Source: Sphingobacterium spiritivorum ATCC 33861 (GTDB lineage: Bacteria > Bacteroidota > Bacteroidia > Sphingobacteriales > Sphingobacteriaceae). Taken from it: DNA of 64,000 nt. Shown piece after piece: positions 16,062 to 25,736 of this stretch (position 1 is the first letter of the stretch; every line of letters starts with the position of its first letter). The position numbers and the translations under genes were made by a program. A model generated the notes under the pieces. The model was not told the origin of the DNA and ran no database searches. It worked only from the letters and a program-made list of their open reading frames with translations. Location: NCBI RefSeq assembly GCF_000143765.1, contig NZ_GL379770.1, positions 1,700,903 through 1,764,902 on the forward strand, given 5' to 3'.

Positions 16062-18866
16062 ATGAGCAGATATAATGAATATCTAAAGCAAATTGCAGAG
16101 AGAGAAACCCAGGGACTTCACCCTTTACCGATTGATGGTGCTGAATTGATGAGCGAGGTAATCGCACAGATCAAAGATACAGGTCATGAGCATCGTGAAG
16201 ATTCATTGAATTTCTTTATTTATAATGCCTTACCCGGAACGACAAGTGCTGCCCGTGTAAAGGCTCAGTTTTTAAAGGAAATCATTCTGGGAGCTTCTCA
16301 GGTAAAAGAAATTTCACCAGAATTTGCTTTTGAGCAATTATCACATATGAAGGGCGGTCCTTCTATTGAGGTCTTGCTGGATCTTGCATTAGGTGAAGAC
16401 CAGGCTATTGCAAAAAGTGCTGCAGAAGTACTTAAAACGCAGGTTTTTCTTTATGAAGCGGATACAGAACGTCTGGAGAAAGCGTTTGAAAGTGGTAACC
16501 CGATTGCCAAAGATATTCTTGAAAGTTATGCTAAAGCAGAATTTTACACTAAGCTGCCGGATATACCTGAAGAAATTTCATTAGTGACTTTCGTTGCGGG
16601 TATAGGTGATATTTCCACAGATTTACTATCACCGGGAAGTGATGCGCACTCCCGTTCAGACCGTGAACTTCATGGCCAGTGTATGTTTGAGCACAACAAA
16701 GAGCAGCAAAAAGAGTTGCAGGCGCTTAAAGAAAAACATCCGGATAAAAGAATAATGCTGGTTGCTGAAAAAGGTACTATGGGTGTAGGTTCTTCCAGAA
16801 TGTCGGGTGTCAATAACGTGGCGCTCTGGATTGGTAAACCTGCAAGTCCGTTTATTCCATTTGTCAATATTGCGCCTGTTGTGGCAGGAACAAACGGCAT
16901 TTCTCCGATATTTTTGACTACTGTTGGTGTTACCGGTGGTATTGGTCTGGATCTTCAAAACTGGGTGAAAAAGTTTGATGAAAACGGTAAGCTGGTTGTT
17001 GATGCAGAGGGACAGCCTGTCCTTGAACAAACATATTCTGTCGATACGGGCACTGTTCTTACCGTCAATACAAAAACCAAAAAACTGTATAAAGACGGAA
17101 AGGAAATAATGGATGTGGCTTCAGCATTTACTCCTCAAAAGATCGAATTCATGAAAGCCGGAGGATCTTATTCTATTGAGTTTGGTAAAAAATTACAGAC
17201 TTTTGCCGCTAAAACTTTAGGAATCGTTGCTCCGACTGTATTTGCTCCTTCCAAAGAAATTTCACATCCAGGTCAGGGTCTTACTGCAGTAGAAAAGATA
17301 TTTAACAGAAATGCTGTCGGAACCTCCGGTGCTATTTTACATGCCGGTTCTTATGTTCGTGCAAAAGTAAATATTGTCGGTTCTCAGGATACAACCGGAT
17401 TGATGACTGCTCAGGAACTGGAATCAATGGCTGCAACGGTGATTTCGCCTGTAGTAGATGCCGGTTATCAGTCAGGTTGTCATACGGCATCTGTCTGGGA
17501 TAGTAAGTCTCAGCAAAATATTCCGAGACTGATGAGTTTTATGAATGACTTTGGTCTTATTACTGCCAGAGATCCTAAAGGTGTATATCATGCAATGACC
17601 GATGTTATTCACAAGGTTCTTAACGATATCACTGTAGATGACTGGGCTATCATTATAGGTGGTGACTCACATACCCGTATGTCTAAAGGTGTTGCATTCG
17701 GCGCTGACTCTGGTACAGTAGCGCTTGCATTAGCCACAGGTGAGGCTTCTATGCCTATTCCTGAATCGGTAAAAGTGACTTTCAAAGGTAAAATGAATGA
17801 TCATCTGGATTTTCGTGATGTAGTGCATGCTACTCAGTTACAAATGCTGAAAGAATTTAACGGAGAAAATGTATTTCAGGGAAGAGTGATAGAAGTACAT
17901 ATCGGTACGCTCCTTTCTGATCAGGCATTTACTTTTACAGACTGGACGGCAGAAATGAAAGCCAAGGCTTCCATCTGTATCTCTCAGCCAGATACCCTTA
18001 TTGAATCATTGGAGATCGCAAAAGACAGGATCAGAATCATGATTGAAAAAGGTATGGATAATGAGAAACAAGTACTTAAAGGTCTGATTGATAAAGCCAA
18101 TAAGAGAATTGATGAGATCAGATCGGGCGAAAAACCGCCGTTAACACCTGATGAAAATGCAAAATACTTCGCAGAATTTGTAGTTGATCTGGACATTATA
18201 GATGAGCCTATGATTGCAGACCCTGACGTAAATAATGCAGATGCATCCAAACGCTATACACATGATACCATTCGTTCACTTTCTTATTATGGTGGAGAGA
18301 AACACGTAGACCTTGGTTTCGTTGGTTCATGTATGGTTCATAAAGGAGATATTAAGATTGTTTCGAAGATGTTGAAAAACCTGGAGGAACAATATGGAAA
18401 AGTAGAATTCCATGCTCCATTAGTGGTAGCTGCGCCAACATATAATATCATTGATGAGCTCAAAGAAGAGGGTGACTGGGATGTATTACAAAGATATTCG
18501 GGTTTTGAATTTGATGATGCTGCCCCTAAAAGTACTGCCCGTACATCATATGACAATATCCTGTACCTGGAACGTCCCGGCTGTAACCTGTGTATGGGTA
18601 ATCAGGAAAAGGCTGAACAGGGTGACACTGTAATGGCAACATCTACACGTCTGTTTCAGGGACGTGTCGTTAAAGATTCTGACCGTAAAAAAGGAGAATC
18701 ATTACTGGCATCTACTCCGGTAGTTGTTCTGTCTGCTATTTTTGGAAGAACTCCTACTATTGAAGAGTATAAAGCTGCTGTAAAAGGGATTAAGCTAACG
18801 CAGTTTTCGCCTCCTATTAAAAAAATGACTACAGATGCTCCTGCCGCTCATCAGATTTCTTTTTAG
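16062..18866 (+). CDS. acnB: Aconitate hydratase B
   Basis: A 934-residue protein of the AcnB type: HEAT-like N-terminal domain, swivelling domain 4 at about residues 170-400 in AcnB order, then the Fe-S catalytic domains. It interconverts citrate and isocitrate in the TCA cycle and can also act on 2-methylisocitrate. The [4Fe-4S] ligands are visible as SGCHTASVWD (about residue 473) and PGCNLCMGNQ (about 840-850). Length is a little over the usual 865-890. A TAAATTTG at 16009-16016 may be its -7 box. It stands alone, not in an operon. Confidence 0.95.
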   Translation: MSRYNEYLKQIAERETQGLHPLPIDGAELMSEVIAQIKDTGHEHREDSLNFFIYNALPGTTSAARVKAQFLKEIILGASQVKEISPEFAFEQLSHMKGGPSIEVLLDLALGEDQAIAKSAAEVLKTQVFLYEADTERLEKAFESGNPIAKDILESYAKAEFYTKLPDIPEEISLVTFVAGIGDISTDLLSPGSDAHSRSDRELHGQCMFEHNKEQQKELQALKEKHPDKRIMLVAEKGTMGVGSSRMSGVNNVALWIGKPASPFIPFVNIAPVVAGTNGISPIFLTTVGVTGGIGLDLQNWVKKFDENGKLVVDAEGQPVLEQTYSVDTGTVLTVNTKTKKLYKDGKEIMDVASAFTPQKIEFMKAGGSYSIEFGKKLQTFAAKTLGIVAPTVFAPSKEISHPGQGLTAVEKIFNRNAVGTSGAILHAGSYVRAKVNIVGSQDTTGLMTAQELESMAATVISPVVDAGYQSGCHTASVWDSKSQQNIPRLMSFMNDFGLITARDPKGVYHAMTDVIHKVLNDITVDDWAIIIGGDSHTRMSKGVAFGADSGTVALALATGEASMPIPESVKVTFKGKMNDHLDFRDVVHATQLQMLKEFNGENVFQGRVIEVHIGTLLSDQAFTFTDWTAEMKAKASICISQPDTLIESLEIAKDRIRIMIEKGMDNEKQVLKGLIDKANKRIDEIRSGEKPPLTPDENAKYFAEFVVDLDIIDEPMIADPDVNNADASKRYTHDTIRSLSYYGGEKHVDLGFVGSCMVHKGDIKIVSKMLKNLEEQYGKVEFHAPLVVAAPTYNIIDELKEEGDWDVLQRYSGFEFDDAAPKSTARTSYDNILYLERPGCNLCMGNQEKAEQGDTVMATSTRLFQGRVVKDSDRKKGESLLASTPVVVLSAIFGRTPTIEEYKAAVKGIKLTQFSPPIKKMTTDAPAAHQISF

Positions 18867-19407
18867 ATTTCGTGAGTATCCGGCAATAAGGTAGACGAAA
18901 TACGTTTTGGGTGCGTACGGTCTTAATTGGAAGATTATCTCACAACTGCTATTTATATAAATGGTGTTGATCTCAGGGTGATAATGGAAAAAATTGAGGC
19001 TATACAGCTTATTAAATATGCTTGCGCACCCAAAACGATTTTTATGAAGTTATTCTTTCGATAATAAGAATCATTTCCTGTGTAAGACTTTAGGTGACTA
19101 TATTTATTCCGGCGAAAGGTATACCCTTTACGATTACAGGTACTCCGGTATTCCCGAAGATCATAGTCTGACATGCAAGATGTCAATCGTCAAAAGAGGT
19201 GATCTGGTATGGTTTTAAAAGCTTTTCTAAAATTATTCCATTTGACCTAATCTCAAGTTTAGATTTTGTATTGACCACTACTTCTCCAAACAATACCGTA
19301 AAAAGTATACATTCATAAATAATCCCGCTTTCCATATTTTAAATCCTTTTCAATAGCCGGATACTGGTTGTTGTATCATGGATATTTAAGCATTAATGCA
19401 GGTTATT
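18867..19407. other. Gene-free stretch with a possible gene remnant
   Basis: No intact gene. On the plus strand an ATG at about 18984 opens MEKIEAIQLIKYACAPKTIF and stops after 26 codons at about 19062. Another frame then runs without a start through GDYIYSGERYTLYDYRYSG to MSIVKRGDLVWF and a stop near 19218. The two may be parts of one decayed small gene. A 13-base inverted repeat also lies here. The rest to 19407 shows nothing I can name. Confidence 0.4.
18903..19037. repeat. 13-base perfect inverted repeat pair
   Basis: cgttttgggtgcg (18903-18915) and its exact reverse complement cgcacccaaaacg (19025-19037) are 109 bases apart, just after acnB. This could be a small mobile palindromic element, a remnant terminator or a coincidence. 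Confidence 0.5.
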
Positions 19408-19962
19408 TCAAGCCTTTTCGTATCTCAGTGCTATACATCCGGAAGGGAGTGTTTTTGTTGCGGTCAGATTTAACCCTAAATTTTCAGGCAAGTGCATTTC
19501 AGTAAACAAACGCCGGCCTTCGCCGACTATGACCGGGTGAACGAGTATATGAAACTCATCGACCAGGCCCAGTTCTATCAATCTTGCCGGCAGTTCAATG
19601 CCTCCGGTGGAGATGGATTTGCCGGGTTGCTGTTTCAGCTTCAGGATTTCTTCCTGCAGATTATCCTTAATAAGAGTGGTGTACTCATCATCTATTTGGT
19701 TAATCGTTCTGGAGACCAGAAGGCGTTTAATAGAAGCAAAAGTGCTGGCAAATGCATTTGCACTTTTATTCATGGACTGAGCATGTGCAACCTGAGGCCA
19801 AAAAGGAACCATCAGTTCATACGTCTTTCGACCGTAAATAATCAGATCAACATCTAGCATTAATTCCCTGAAGTAATCATGGATATCATCACCACCACTA
19901 AATTTAGTGTGATCGCAGCAGCCGTCCAAACTCACGTTTATCCCATAGATAAGTTTTCTCAT
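19408..19962 (-). CDS. RibD C-terminal/dihydrofolate reductase-like protein
   Basis: A 184-residue reductase-fold protein with MRKLIYGINVSLDGCCDH at the start, DLIIYGRKTYELMVPFW, STGGIELPARLIELGLVDEF and HPVIVGEGRRLF, which are the diagnostic segments of the RibD_C family. These segments bind NADPH in true reductases; the substrate here is unknown and the gene is unlinked to riboflavin or folate genes. The start at 19962 gives the family-typical N-terminus; an earlier in-frame ATG at 20013 adds 17 residues without any match. Confidence 0.85.
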   Translation of the reverse strand: MRKLIYGINVSLDGCCDHTKFSGGDDIHDYFRELMLDVDLIIYGRKTYELMVPFWPQVAHAQSMNKSANAFASTFASIKRLLVSRTINQIDDEYTTLIKDNLQEEILKLKQQPGKSISTGGIELPARLIELGLVDEFHILVHPVIVGEGRRLFTEMHLPENLGLNLTATKTLPSGCIALRYEKA

Positions 19963-20011
19963 GAGATTAAATTTATGGAATATTACGAAGTCTGCAAAAA
20001 TTCCGGAAAAC

Positions 20012-20049
20012 AAAAAACCGTAAGTCTAATAGATAGAACTTACGGTTTT
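20012..20049 (-). terminator. Terminator after tRNA-Leu
   Basis: An 11-base stem (20015-20025 with 20038-20048) ends in A6, a T run on the minus strand, 11 bases after the tRNA 3' end. Confidence 0.75.
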
Positions 20050-20059
20050 CTTACTTCAG

Positions 20060-20139
20060 TACCCAGAGCCGGGATCGAACCGGCACGGTTTCCCACTAGT
20101 GTTTGAGACTAGCGCGTCTACCAATTCCGCCATCTGGGC
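20060..20139 (-). tRNA. tRNA-Leu (CAA)
   Basis: An 80-base cloverleaf read on the minus strand. The acceptor stem GCCCAGA pairs with TCTGGGT. The anticodon stem CTAGT/ACTAG encloses loop CTCAAAC with anticodon CAA. It has the class II variable arm expected for Leu and an intact T arm (GGTTCGATCCC). CCA is not encoded. A hairpin with a T run follows. Confidence 0.95.
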
Positions 20140-20248
20140 GTTTTTTTACTGGCCTCCGTTGTTTGGAGTGATGCAAAGGTAGATATTCTCCTGATATTTG
20201 CAAAATAAAAATAACTAATAATGCTAAATACACTGATTATGAAGCTAA

Positions 20249-20623
20249 TTAATTTTCACTTTTATCCTGCTTGTTTTGCTGGTGCCGTCTCCCCCATGCT
20301 TCTAATTGCTTTATGATAGGAAGCAGCTCTATCCCGATCCCTGTAAGTTCATATTCTACCCGGGGGGGTACTTCAGCATAGACAGTTCTTTTGACCAGTT
20401 CGTTTTCTTCCATTTTGCGCAATTGCAAGGTTAGCATGCGCTCTGTAATGGCGGGCATGCGTTTTTTCAATTGTCCGAAACGGAGTTTTCCGTTTTCCAG
20501 ATAGCAGCATATGGCAATGGTCCATTGTCCTCCGATAAGGTTCGCCGCATATATTTCCGGACATTCCTCTATCAAAGCTCTCTTATTTTCGTAATTAGTG
20601 GATGTTTCCTTTATTTTAGTCAT
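20249..20623 (-). CDS. HxlR-family regulator (first of a pair)
   Basis: A 124-residue winged-helix protein with YAANLIGGQWTIAICC and FGQLKKRMPAITERMLTLQ, the HxlR pattern. Cys21 (EECPEIY) sits just before the first helix, where redox-sensing relatives have their reactive Cys. The start MTKIKETST at 20623 is preferred; upstream codons to 20650 contain a regulator-like dyad rather than protein. It diverges from the flavodoxin-fold reductase (20717) across 93 bases. Confidence 0.85.
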   Translation of the reverse strand: MTKIKETSTNYENKRALIEECPEIYAANLIGGQWTIAICCYLENGKLRFGQLKKRMPAITERMLTLQLRKMEENELVKRTVYAEVPPRVEYELTGIGIELLPIIKQLEAWGRRHQQNKQDKSEN

Positions 20624-20641
20624 ACTTACATTTTTGTTAGT
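20624..20641. promoter_or_regulatory. Candidate HxlR operator, copy 1
   Basis: acttaca-tttt-tgttagt is a dyad with six of seven matching arm positions and touches the ATG of the regulator at 20623. The same arms and four-base spacer recur at 21758-21775 directly before the second HxlR gene. A further half-site tgtaagt lies at 20685-20691. Confidence 0.6.
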
Positions 20642-20716
20642 ACCATACATTCAGATGCTAATATACCATTTTGCAGGTAGTCTGTGTAAGTTTGTGTTTT
20701 AATGAAATAAAATATT

Positions 20717-21253
20717 ATGACTAAAACACTGATCATTGTTATCCATCCGGATTTAGGCAGTTCACGAATAAACAAACGATGGATGGAAGAACTAAAGAAA
20801 TATCCGGAACACTATACTGTGCACGATCTGTATGGTACTTATCCCGATGAAAAGATCGACATCGCACGCGAACAAGCCCTGCTGTCCGGATATGATCGCA
20901 TTATTTTTCAATTTTGCTTCTATTGGTTCAATTGTCCTCCCCTTTTCAAAAAATGGCTGGATGTCGTGCTGACTCATGGCTGGGCATATGGCCGGGATAG
21001 TAGTTACCAGTTGGCGGGCAAGAAGATCGCGCTCGCTATCACAGCAGGTATCGATGAGCCGGATTTCAGTGCTGACGGAAGATATAAATACAGCTTACAA
21101 CAATTGACAACACCATTTGAAATTACTTTTCAATATATACACGCAGACTACCGTCCTCTTTTTGCTTTTTATGGTGCCGAACACCATGCTACGACCGAAC
21201 GATTAGAACAAAGTGCGCTTGATTATATTGAATTTATCGATCAATTAACTTAG
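20717..21253 (+). CDS. NAD(P)H oxidoreductase, flavodoxin-fold (NQO1/KefF type)
   Basis: A 178-residue flavodoxin-like protein with the FMN-binding loop near HPDLGSSRIN at the start, YDRIIFQFCFYWFNCPPLFKKW at about 69-90, and GKKIALAITAGIDE at about 103-116. It belongs to the family of quinone reductases and KefF-type ancillary subunits, probably reducing quinones with two electrons. It shares its promoter region with the divergent HxlR gene and overlaps the VOC gene tail to tail by 4 bases. Confidence 0.85.
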   Translation: MTKTLIIVIHPDLGSSRINKRWMEELKKYPEHYTVHDLYGTYPDEKIDIAREQALLSGYDRIIFQFCFYWFNCPPLFKKWLDVVLTHGWAYGRDSSYQLAGKKIALAITAGIDEPDFSADGRYKYSLQQLTTPFEITFQYIHADYRPLFAFYGAEHHATTERLEQSALDYIEFIDQLT

Positions 21254-21705
21254 AAAGATAGCTCTTTTATAAATTCTATGACTTCTCCATTCGGGCTATA
21301 TACCAGACCATTGTTTACTGTAACGCTCTTCTTTTCATTTTTAAGATTGATCTCCCAGACTTCTTTACTCAATGGTTTGGCTCCGTATGATATCGCTTGC
21401 TGCATGGCGTCAGCTACGTCTTTTACCATAAAACAGAGATGTAAGAGTGCATTCTCTACGTATTCTTCTTCCGGATATCTTTTGCGGCCCTGTGTCGGTA
21501 TACTGGCATTCTGATCACATATTTCCAAATGGCAATCCAACCCTTTGTGATAGAGCATAACACACATTTCCAGTTGAAACTCAGGAAGAGACCAGTGATG
21601 TACCTCTTCAAATCCAAACTGCTGATAAAACGTAACGGTCTCCGTGATGTCCTGTGCTTTGATGCAGACATGGTGAAAGCGGATGATATTTTCTTTTAAT
21701 TCCAT
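21250..21705 (-). CDS. VOC/glyoxalase-superfamily protein
   Basis: A 151-residue protein with the VOC pattern FHHVCIKAQDITETVTFYQQF, the metal-site type His at about residue 12, a middle Glu (HLEICDQ), a second half LLHLCFMVKDVADAMQQAI and a closing GEVIEFIKEL. This points to a single-domain metal-binding VOC enzyme, such as a glyoxalase or an extradiol dioxygenase relative; the substrate is unknown. Its start diverges from the second HxlR gene across 70 bases, so that regulator probably controls it. Confidence 0.8.
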   Translation of the reverse strand: MELKENIIRFHHVCIKAQDITETVTFYQQFGFEEVHHWSLPEFQLEMCVMLYHKGLDCHLEICDQNASIPTQGRKRYPEEEYVENALLHLCFMVKDVADAMQQAISYGAKPLSKEVWEINLKNEKKSVTVNNGLVYSPNGEVIEFIKELSF

Positions 21706-21757
21706 ATTTAGCCTTTTGATGAGTCAAAGTTAAATCCTAATTTGTGTCTCTAAAAGA

Positions 21758-21775
21758 ACTTACAAAATTGTTAGT
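21758..21775. promoter_or_regulatory. Candidate HxlR operator, copy 2
   Basis: acttaca-aaat-tgttagt, the same two arms as copy 1, ends exactly at the base before the ATG at 21776. Only three of the 18 positions differ between the copies, all in the spacer. Confidence 0.6.
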
Positions 21776-22108
21776 ATGCGTAAAGAGTCATCCGCTAATC
21801 TGGAAAATGAAACAATTCTGAGAGACTATTGTCAGGCTATGAGAACTCTGCAGCTCTTTAGTGGAAGATGGAAAATATCAATTCTTTTTGCAATACACAA
21901 CACCGTAAAGACGTATACTGAACTCAGATCTATGTTGCCTAATGTCAGTGATCGTATGCTTGCCAAACAACTGAATGAATTGATTAAGGATCGCTTAATT
22001 GAAAAAGAAAAGAACAAAACGACTTCTTCTTACAGTCTTACTTTACGTGGTCAAAATATCTGTAAGCTACTGGAGCAATTACGCACTTTTGAGGATGAAA
22101 AATCTTAG
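21776..22108 (+). CDS. HxlR-family regulator (second of a pair)
   Basis: A 110-residue winged-helix protein with LQLFSGRWKISILFAIHN and YTELRSMLPNVSDRMLAKQL, HxlR-type. Cys19 (LRDYC) again lies at the expected redox position. It diverges from the VOC gene and carries the same operator dyad as the other HxlR gene 1.1 kb away, so the two regulators may bind each other's sites. Confidence 0.85.
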   Translation: MRKESSANLENETILRDYCQAMRTLQLFSGRWKISILFAIHNTVKTYTELRSMLPNVSDRMLAKQLNELIKDRLIEKEKNKTTSSYSLTLRGQNICKLLEQLRTFEDEKS

Positions 22109-22141
22109 TTCTGCTCAGCGAAAGCCAGTCTTATAAAATGC

Positions 22142-22178
22142 AAATAAGCCCTCCTAACTTTTTTTGGAGGGCTTATTT
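22142..22178. terminator. Bidirectional terminator between hxlR and icd
   Basis: A 13-base perfect stem (22142-22154 with 22166-22178) with an internal T-rich loop lies between the convergent ends at 22108 and 22225. Confidence 0.7.
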
Positions 22179-22224
22179 ACAGAATTCAGAATACTTTATT
22201 TAATATTAAAGGTTCTTATAATAT

Positions 22225-23487
22225 TTATAATTTCTCAATAATCTTATCAGCAAATTCACTGGTTTTGACCAACGTTGCATCTGTCATCAGATTATAGAAA
22301 TCAACTGTAACGGTTTTTTCGCGTATAGTTTGTGAAAGTGCCTGAACAATTGCATCTGCAGCTTCCTGCCAGCCCATATACTCCAGCATCATGACTCCGC
22401 TTAGTATTACAGAAGAAGGATTCATCGTGTTGGTATTTGCAAATCTCGGTGCAGTTCCATGTGTCGCTTCGAATACAGCATGACCTGTGGCATAATTTAT
22501 ATTTGCTCCGGGCGCTATACCAATTCCGCCTACGATAGCTGCTAATGCATCAGAGATATAATCTCCATTCAGATTAAGAGTGGCTACTACAGCATAATCT
22601 CTCGGATTCAGCAGAATCTGCTGTAAAAAATTATCTGCAATGACATCTTTTATAATGATCTTGCCTGCTGCTTCGGCAGCTTTTTGCTCCTCATTGGCTG
22701 CCTGTTCTCCTTTTTCAGCTTTTGTACGCTCCCACTGTCCCCAGGTGTATGTCTGGGCCGCAAACTCTTTTTCAGCTACTTCGTACCCCCAGTTTTTGAA
22801 TGCACCTTCGGTATATTTCATAATATTACCCTTGTGTACCAGAGCAACAGATTTACGGTTTTGTTCAATAGCAAAATTAATGGCTGCACGGATCAGGCGT
22901 TTGGAGCCTTCTTCAGAGACCAGCTTAATGCCTACACCAGTGGTATCCGAAAAATTATAGTCTACCTCAAGTTGAGTTTTTAAATAGTCCTGTATTTTAT
23001 GTGCTTCCGGTGTTCCAGCTGCAAATTCGATTCCTGCATAGATATCCTCTGTATTTTCACGGAAGATAACCATGTCTACATATTCCGGATGTTTGACGGG
23101 TGAAGGGACACCTTCGTACCATTTGGTCGGTCTCTGACAAACATACAGATCCAGATCTTTTCGAAGAGCGACATTCAGAGAGCGTATCCCTCCACCTACA
23201 GGTGTGGTGAGCGGGCCTTTGATCCCGACCAGATATTCTCTGAGGGTATTCAGTGTCTCTTCAGGAAGCCATTCTCCTGTCTGCTCAAATGCTTTTTCAC
23301 CGGCAAGTACTTCTTTCCACCCGATCTGTCTCTGACCTGAATATGCTTTGGCTATGGCGTTGTCAAATACACGAACTGCCGCTTTCCATATATCCGGACC
23401 GATACCATCTCCGATAATAAATGGAATAACAGGTTTGTCCGGAACTTGTAACTGGCCTTTCGGGTCTTTAGTGATTTTACTACTCAT
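22225..23487 (-). CDS. icd: NADP-dependent isocitrate dehydrogenase
   Basis: A 420-residue protein closely like the E. coli enzyme: GDGIGPDIW near the start, [19 protein letters not shown] (isocitrate binding and the Ser of the kinase site in relatives), [16 protein letters not shown], then [12 protein letters not shown] and [20 protein letters not shown]. It converts isocitrate to 2-oxoglutarate and NADPH. It is transcribed with the antiporter upstream (10-base gap at 23488-23497). acnB, the previous TCA step, is 3.4 kb away. Confidence 0.96.
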   Translation of the reverse strand: MSSKITKDPKGQLQVPDKPVIPFIIGDGIGPDIWKAAVRVFDNAIAKAYSGQRQIGWKEVLAGEKAFEQTGEWLPEETLNTLREYLVGIKGPLTTPVGGGIRSLNVALRKDLDLYVCQRPTKWYEGVPSPVKHPEYVDMVIFRENTEDIYAGIEFAAGTPEAHKIQDYLKTQLEVDYNFSDTTGVGIKLVSEEGSKRLIRAAINFAIEQNRKSVALVHKGNIMKYTEGAFKNWGYEVAEKEFAAQTYTWGQWERTKAEKGEQAANEEQKAAEAAGKIIIKDVIADNFLQQILLNPRDYAVVATLNLNGDYISDALAAIVGGIGIAPGANINYATGHAVFEATHGTAPRFANTNTMNPSSVILSGVMMLEYMGWQEAADAIVQALSQTIREKTVTVDFYNLMTDATLVKTSEFADKIIEKL

Positions 23488-23497
23488 GTGCTTTCGT

Positions 23498-25627
23498 TTA
23501 TATTTTGTCTTTACTGAACATATTACCGATCTCCCGACTCAGTTTGCGGAAAATTGGAGCAGCTTTTACATCCTCATAGGCATCGATATGCTCATTAGGT
23601 AATCTGCTCGGAAATATGAGTATCAAATTTCGTTCCTTATAGTACCTGCCAATACGTTTTGCGAGTCCATCGAGCGAATCTCTGTAAGATACTTCGCCGG
23701 AACGGGAGGAAACAAATGCCAGTAATGCATTCTCTTCAGCATATGCAGATAATCCGTAGATGTTGTCCCAGTCTTCATAATTTTCATAAGAAACAGGTAC
23801 ACTTACAGACTCCTCTTCCAGGTATTTTTCGACTTCAAGCTGAGTACGTGAATTACAAACAAACTTCATAGGTATAGATAGCTCCTGTGCGAGTTTTAGC
23901 ATTTTTTCCATCCAATACCCAAATCCGAGTTCTGATTCTGCAAGTGAGGGTACAAAGCAAATAATGGATTTGTGGGAAATAAAAGGTTTATCAAATCTGC
24001 ACATAAAAAGATTTGCATCTGTGCGGTTGAGAATACTCTCGGTCTTCTCTCCTACTATTTTTTCCACAAAACTTGTTTCCTGCGGCCATCCCAGTATCAG
24101 GCAGTTCGCCATGATTTCCTGTGCGGTATGGCTTATCCCTGAAGCAATATTGATGTCTACAGGAGCCATAATTTCGACTTCAGTCTCTGAACCGGAAGCG
24201 TATTTAACTGTATTATCCAGATTTTTACGTGCTGTAGCCATGTTCTTTTCAGCCTGAAAATCATCTTTCACGACAGATACTACGCTGATCGGATGAGGTG
24301 ATTTTTTACTTTTGATCAATGTCGCAAAGTCCAGAATAGGTTCCATATTACTCAGATTAGCTATCGGGATCATCAGTTGTTCGTCTTTCTCGTTCACTTC
24401 AGAGTAGTGATGCTCATCCTGATCTCCGGCCATAATCATCTTTTTAGATGCATTTTCTGTCACAATAGTGGAAATAATACAAGTGACAAGGATCAGTAAA
24501 ATAGTGCCGTTCAGCACATTATCATCGATAAGTCCGTTGCGATGTCCTACCATAATAACGGCAAGTGTAGCTGCAGCGTGTGCGCTACTGAGGCCAAAGA
24601 TAACATTGCGCTGCTGTTTGCTGTATTTGAAGACCAATTGGGTGATCCAGGCTGCCAGATATTTACCGGCTACTGCAACTATAGTCAATGTAAACGCTAC
24701 GATAAGTGCTGTAGGACCATGCGTCAATACACTCACATCGACGATCATTCCCACACTGATCAGGAAAAAAGGAATGAAAATAGCATTCCCGATGAATTCA
24801 ATTCGATTCATCAATGCCGAAGAATGCGGAATCAGCTTGTTAAGCGCCAGACCCGCCACAAAGGCTCCGATAATAGGTTCCAGGCCAGCCATCTCAGCCA
24901 TAAAGGCTGCAAAAAATACAACGGCTAATACAAAAATATAATTGGCTGTTTTCTCGCTTTCGACCTTTTCAAAAAACCATTTGGCAATACGTGGAATGAT
25001 ACCAAACATAATAAACAGAAAGACAGCAAAGGAAACACCTAATGTAACCCAGAATTCCTGATTGATGGTGCCTTGAGTGGCACCTGAAATAACTGCCAGA
25101 ATAATCAATACTGCCGTATCGGTCAGAATGGTACCGCCTATGGTGATCGCTACTGCCTCGTTCTTGGAGATTCCGTAACTGTTGACAATAGGATATGAAA
25201 CCAATGTATGTGTGGCAAACATACTGGCAATCAGCAAGCTCGAAAGGATGCCGTAACCCAGAATATAATGACAGACAGGAAAGCCTATGGCAATCGGAAT
25301 TATAAAGGTGAAAAAGCCAAACCAGATACTTTTATGTTTGGTTTTCTTAAACTCGTTCATATCCAGTTCCAGCCCAGCAATAAACATGATATAAAGCAGA
25401 CCAATTGTAGAAAAAAGATCTACTGCAGAGTTCTTTTCTAACCAGTTTAATCCGTGGGGGCCGATAACGACTCCGGAAATAATCAGGCCTATGATTCCGG
25501 GGATCCGTATGGGACGCAATAAAATCGGGGACAGCAGAATAATAAAAAGAACAAGGGCAAAAATAAGGACAGGACTTTTGAGGGGAGCCTCAAAGGCGTG
25601 TTGTAAATGTTCCAGGGTTTTGTTCAT
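23498..25627 (-). CDS. CPA2-family cation:proton antiporter with C-terminal USP-like domain
   Basis: A 709-residue protein. The N-terminal 420 residues form a Na+/H+ exchanger fold with about 12 membrane helices, including [20 protein letters not shown] (CPA2 entry), [14 protein letters not shown] and [14 protein letters not shown]. The remaining 280 residues are cytosolic and contain two universal-stress-like halves ([14 protein letters not shown] and [10 protein letters not shown]). K+ or Na+ is the probable ion; the exact one is not visible. It lies 10 bases upstream of icd. Confidence 0.88.
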   Translation of the reverse strand: MNKTLEHLQHAFEAPLKSPVLIFALVLFIILLSPILLRPIRIPGIIGLIISGVVIGPHGLNWLEKNSAVDLFSTIGLLYIMFIAGLELDMNEFKKTKHKSIWFGFFTFIIPIAIGFPVCHYILGYGILSSLLIASMFATHTLVSYPIVNSYGISKNEAVAITIGGTILTDTAVLIILAVISGATQGTINQEFWVTLGVSFAVFLFIMFGIIPRIAKWFFEKVESEKTANYIFVLAVVFFAAFMAEMAGLEPIIGAFVAGLALNKLIPHSSALMNRIEFIGNAIFIPFFLISVGMIVDVSVLTHGPTALIVAFTLTIVAVAGKYLAAWITQLVFKYSKQQRNVIFGLSSAHAAATLAVIMVGHRNGLIDDNVLNGTILLILVTCIISTIVTENASKKMIMAGDQDEHHYSEVNEKDEQLMIPIANLSNMEPILDFATLIKSKKSPHPISVVSVVKDDFQAEKNMATARKNLDNTVKYASGSETEVEIMAPVDINIASGISHTAQEIMANCLILGWPQETSFVEKIVGEKTESILNRTDANLFMCRFDKPFISHKSIICFVPSLAESELGFGYWMEKMLKLAQELSIPMKFVCNSRTQLEVEKYLEEESVSVPVSYENYEDWDNIYGLSAYAEENALLAFVSSRSGEVSYRDSLDGLAKRIGRYYKERNLILIFPSRLPNEHIDAYEDVKAAPIFRKLSREIGNMFSKDKI

Positions 25628-25736
25628 AAAAAGTTTCTTGCGTGATTACTTTTAATACATGATTAAACATGAATTGTTTCAAAAATATAAAAAACAACGG
25701 GAAACCGGGAGAAAACTTAGTCTTATGACACTGGTT

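Noticed and set aside
18953..19186. Minus-strand 77-residue frame after acnB
   Set aside because: Composition is unlike a protein gene, no family pattern, and the plus strand shows the better (though broken) coding signal.
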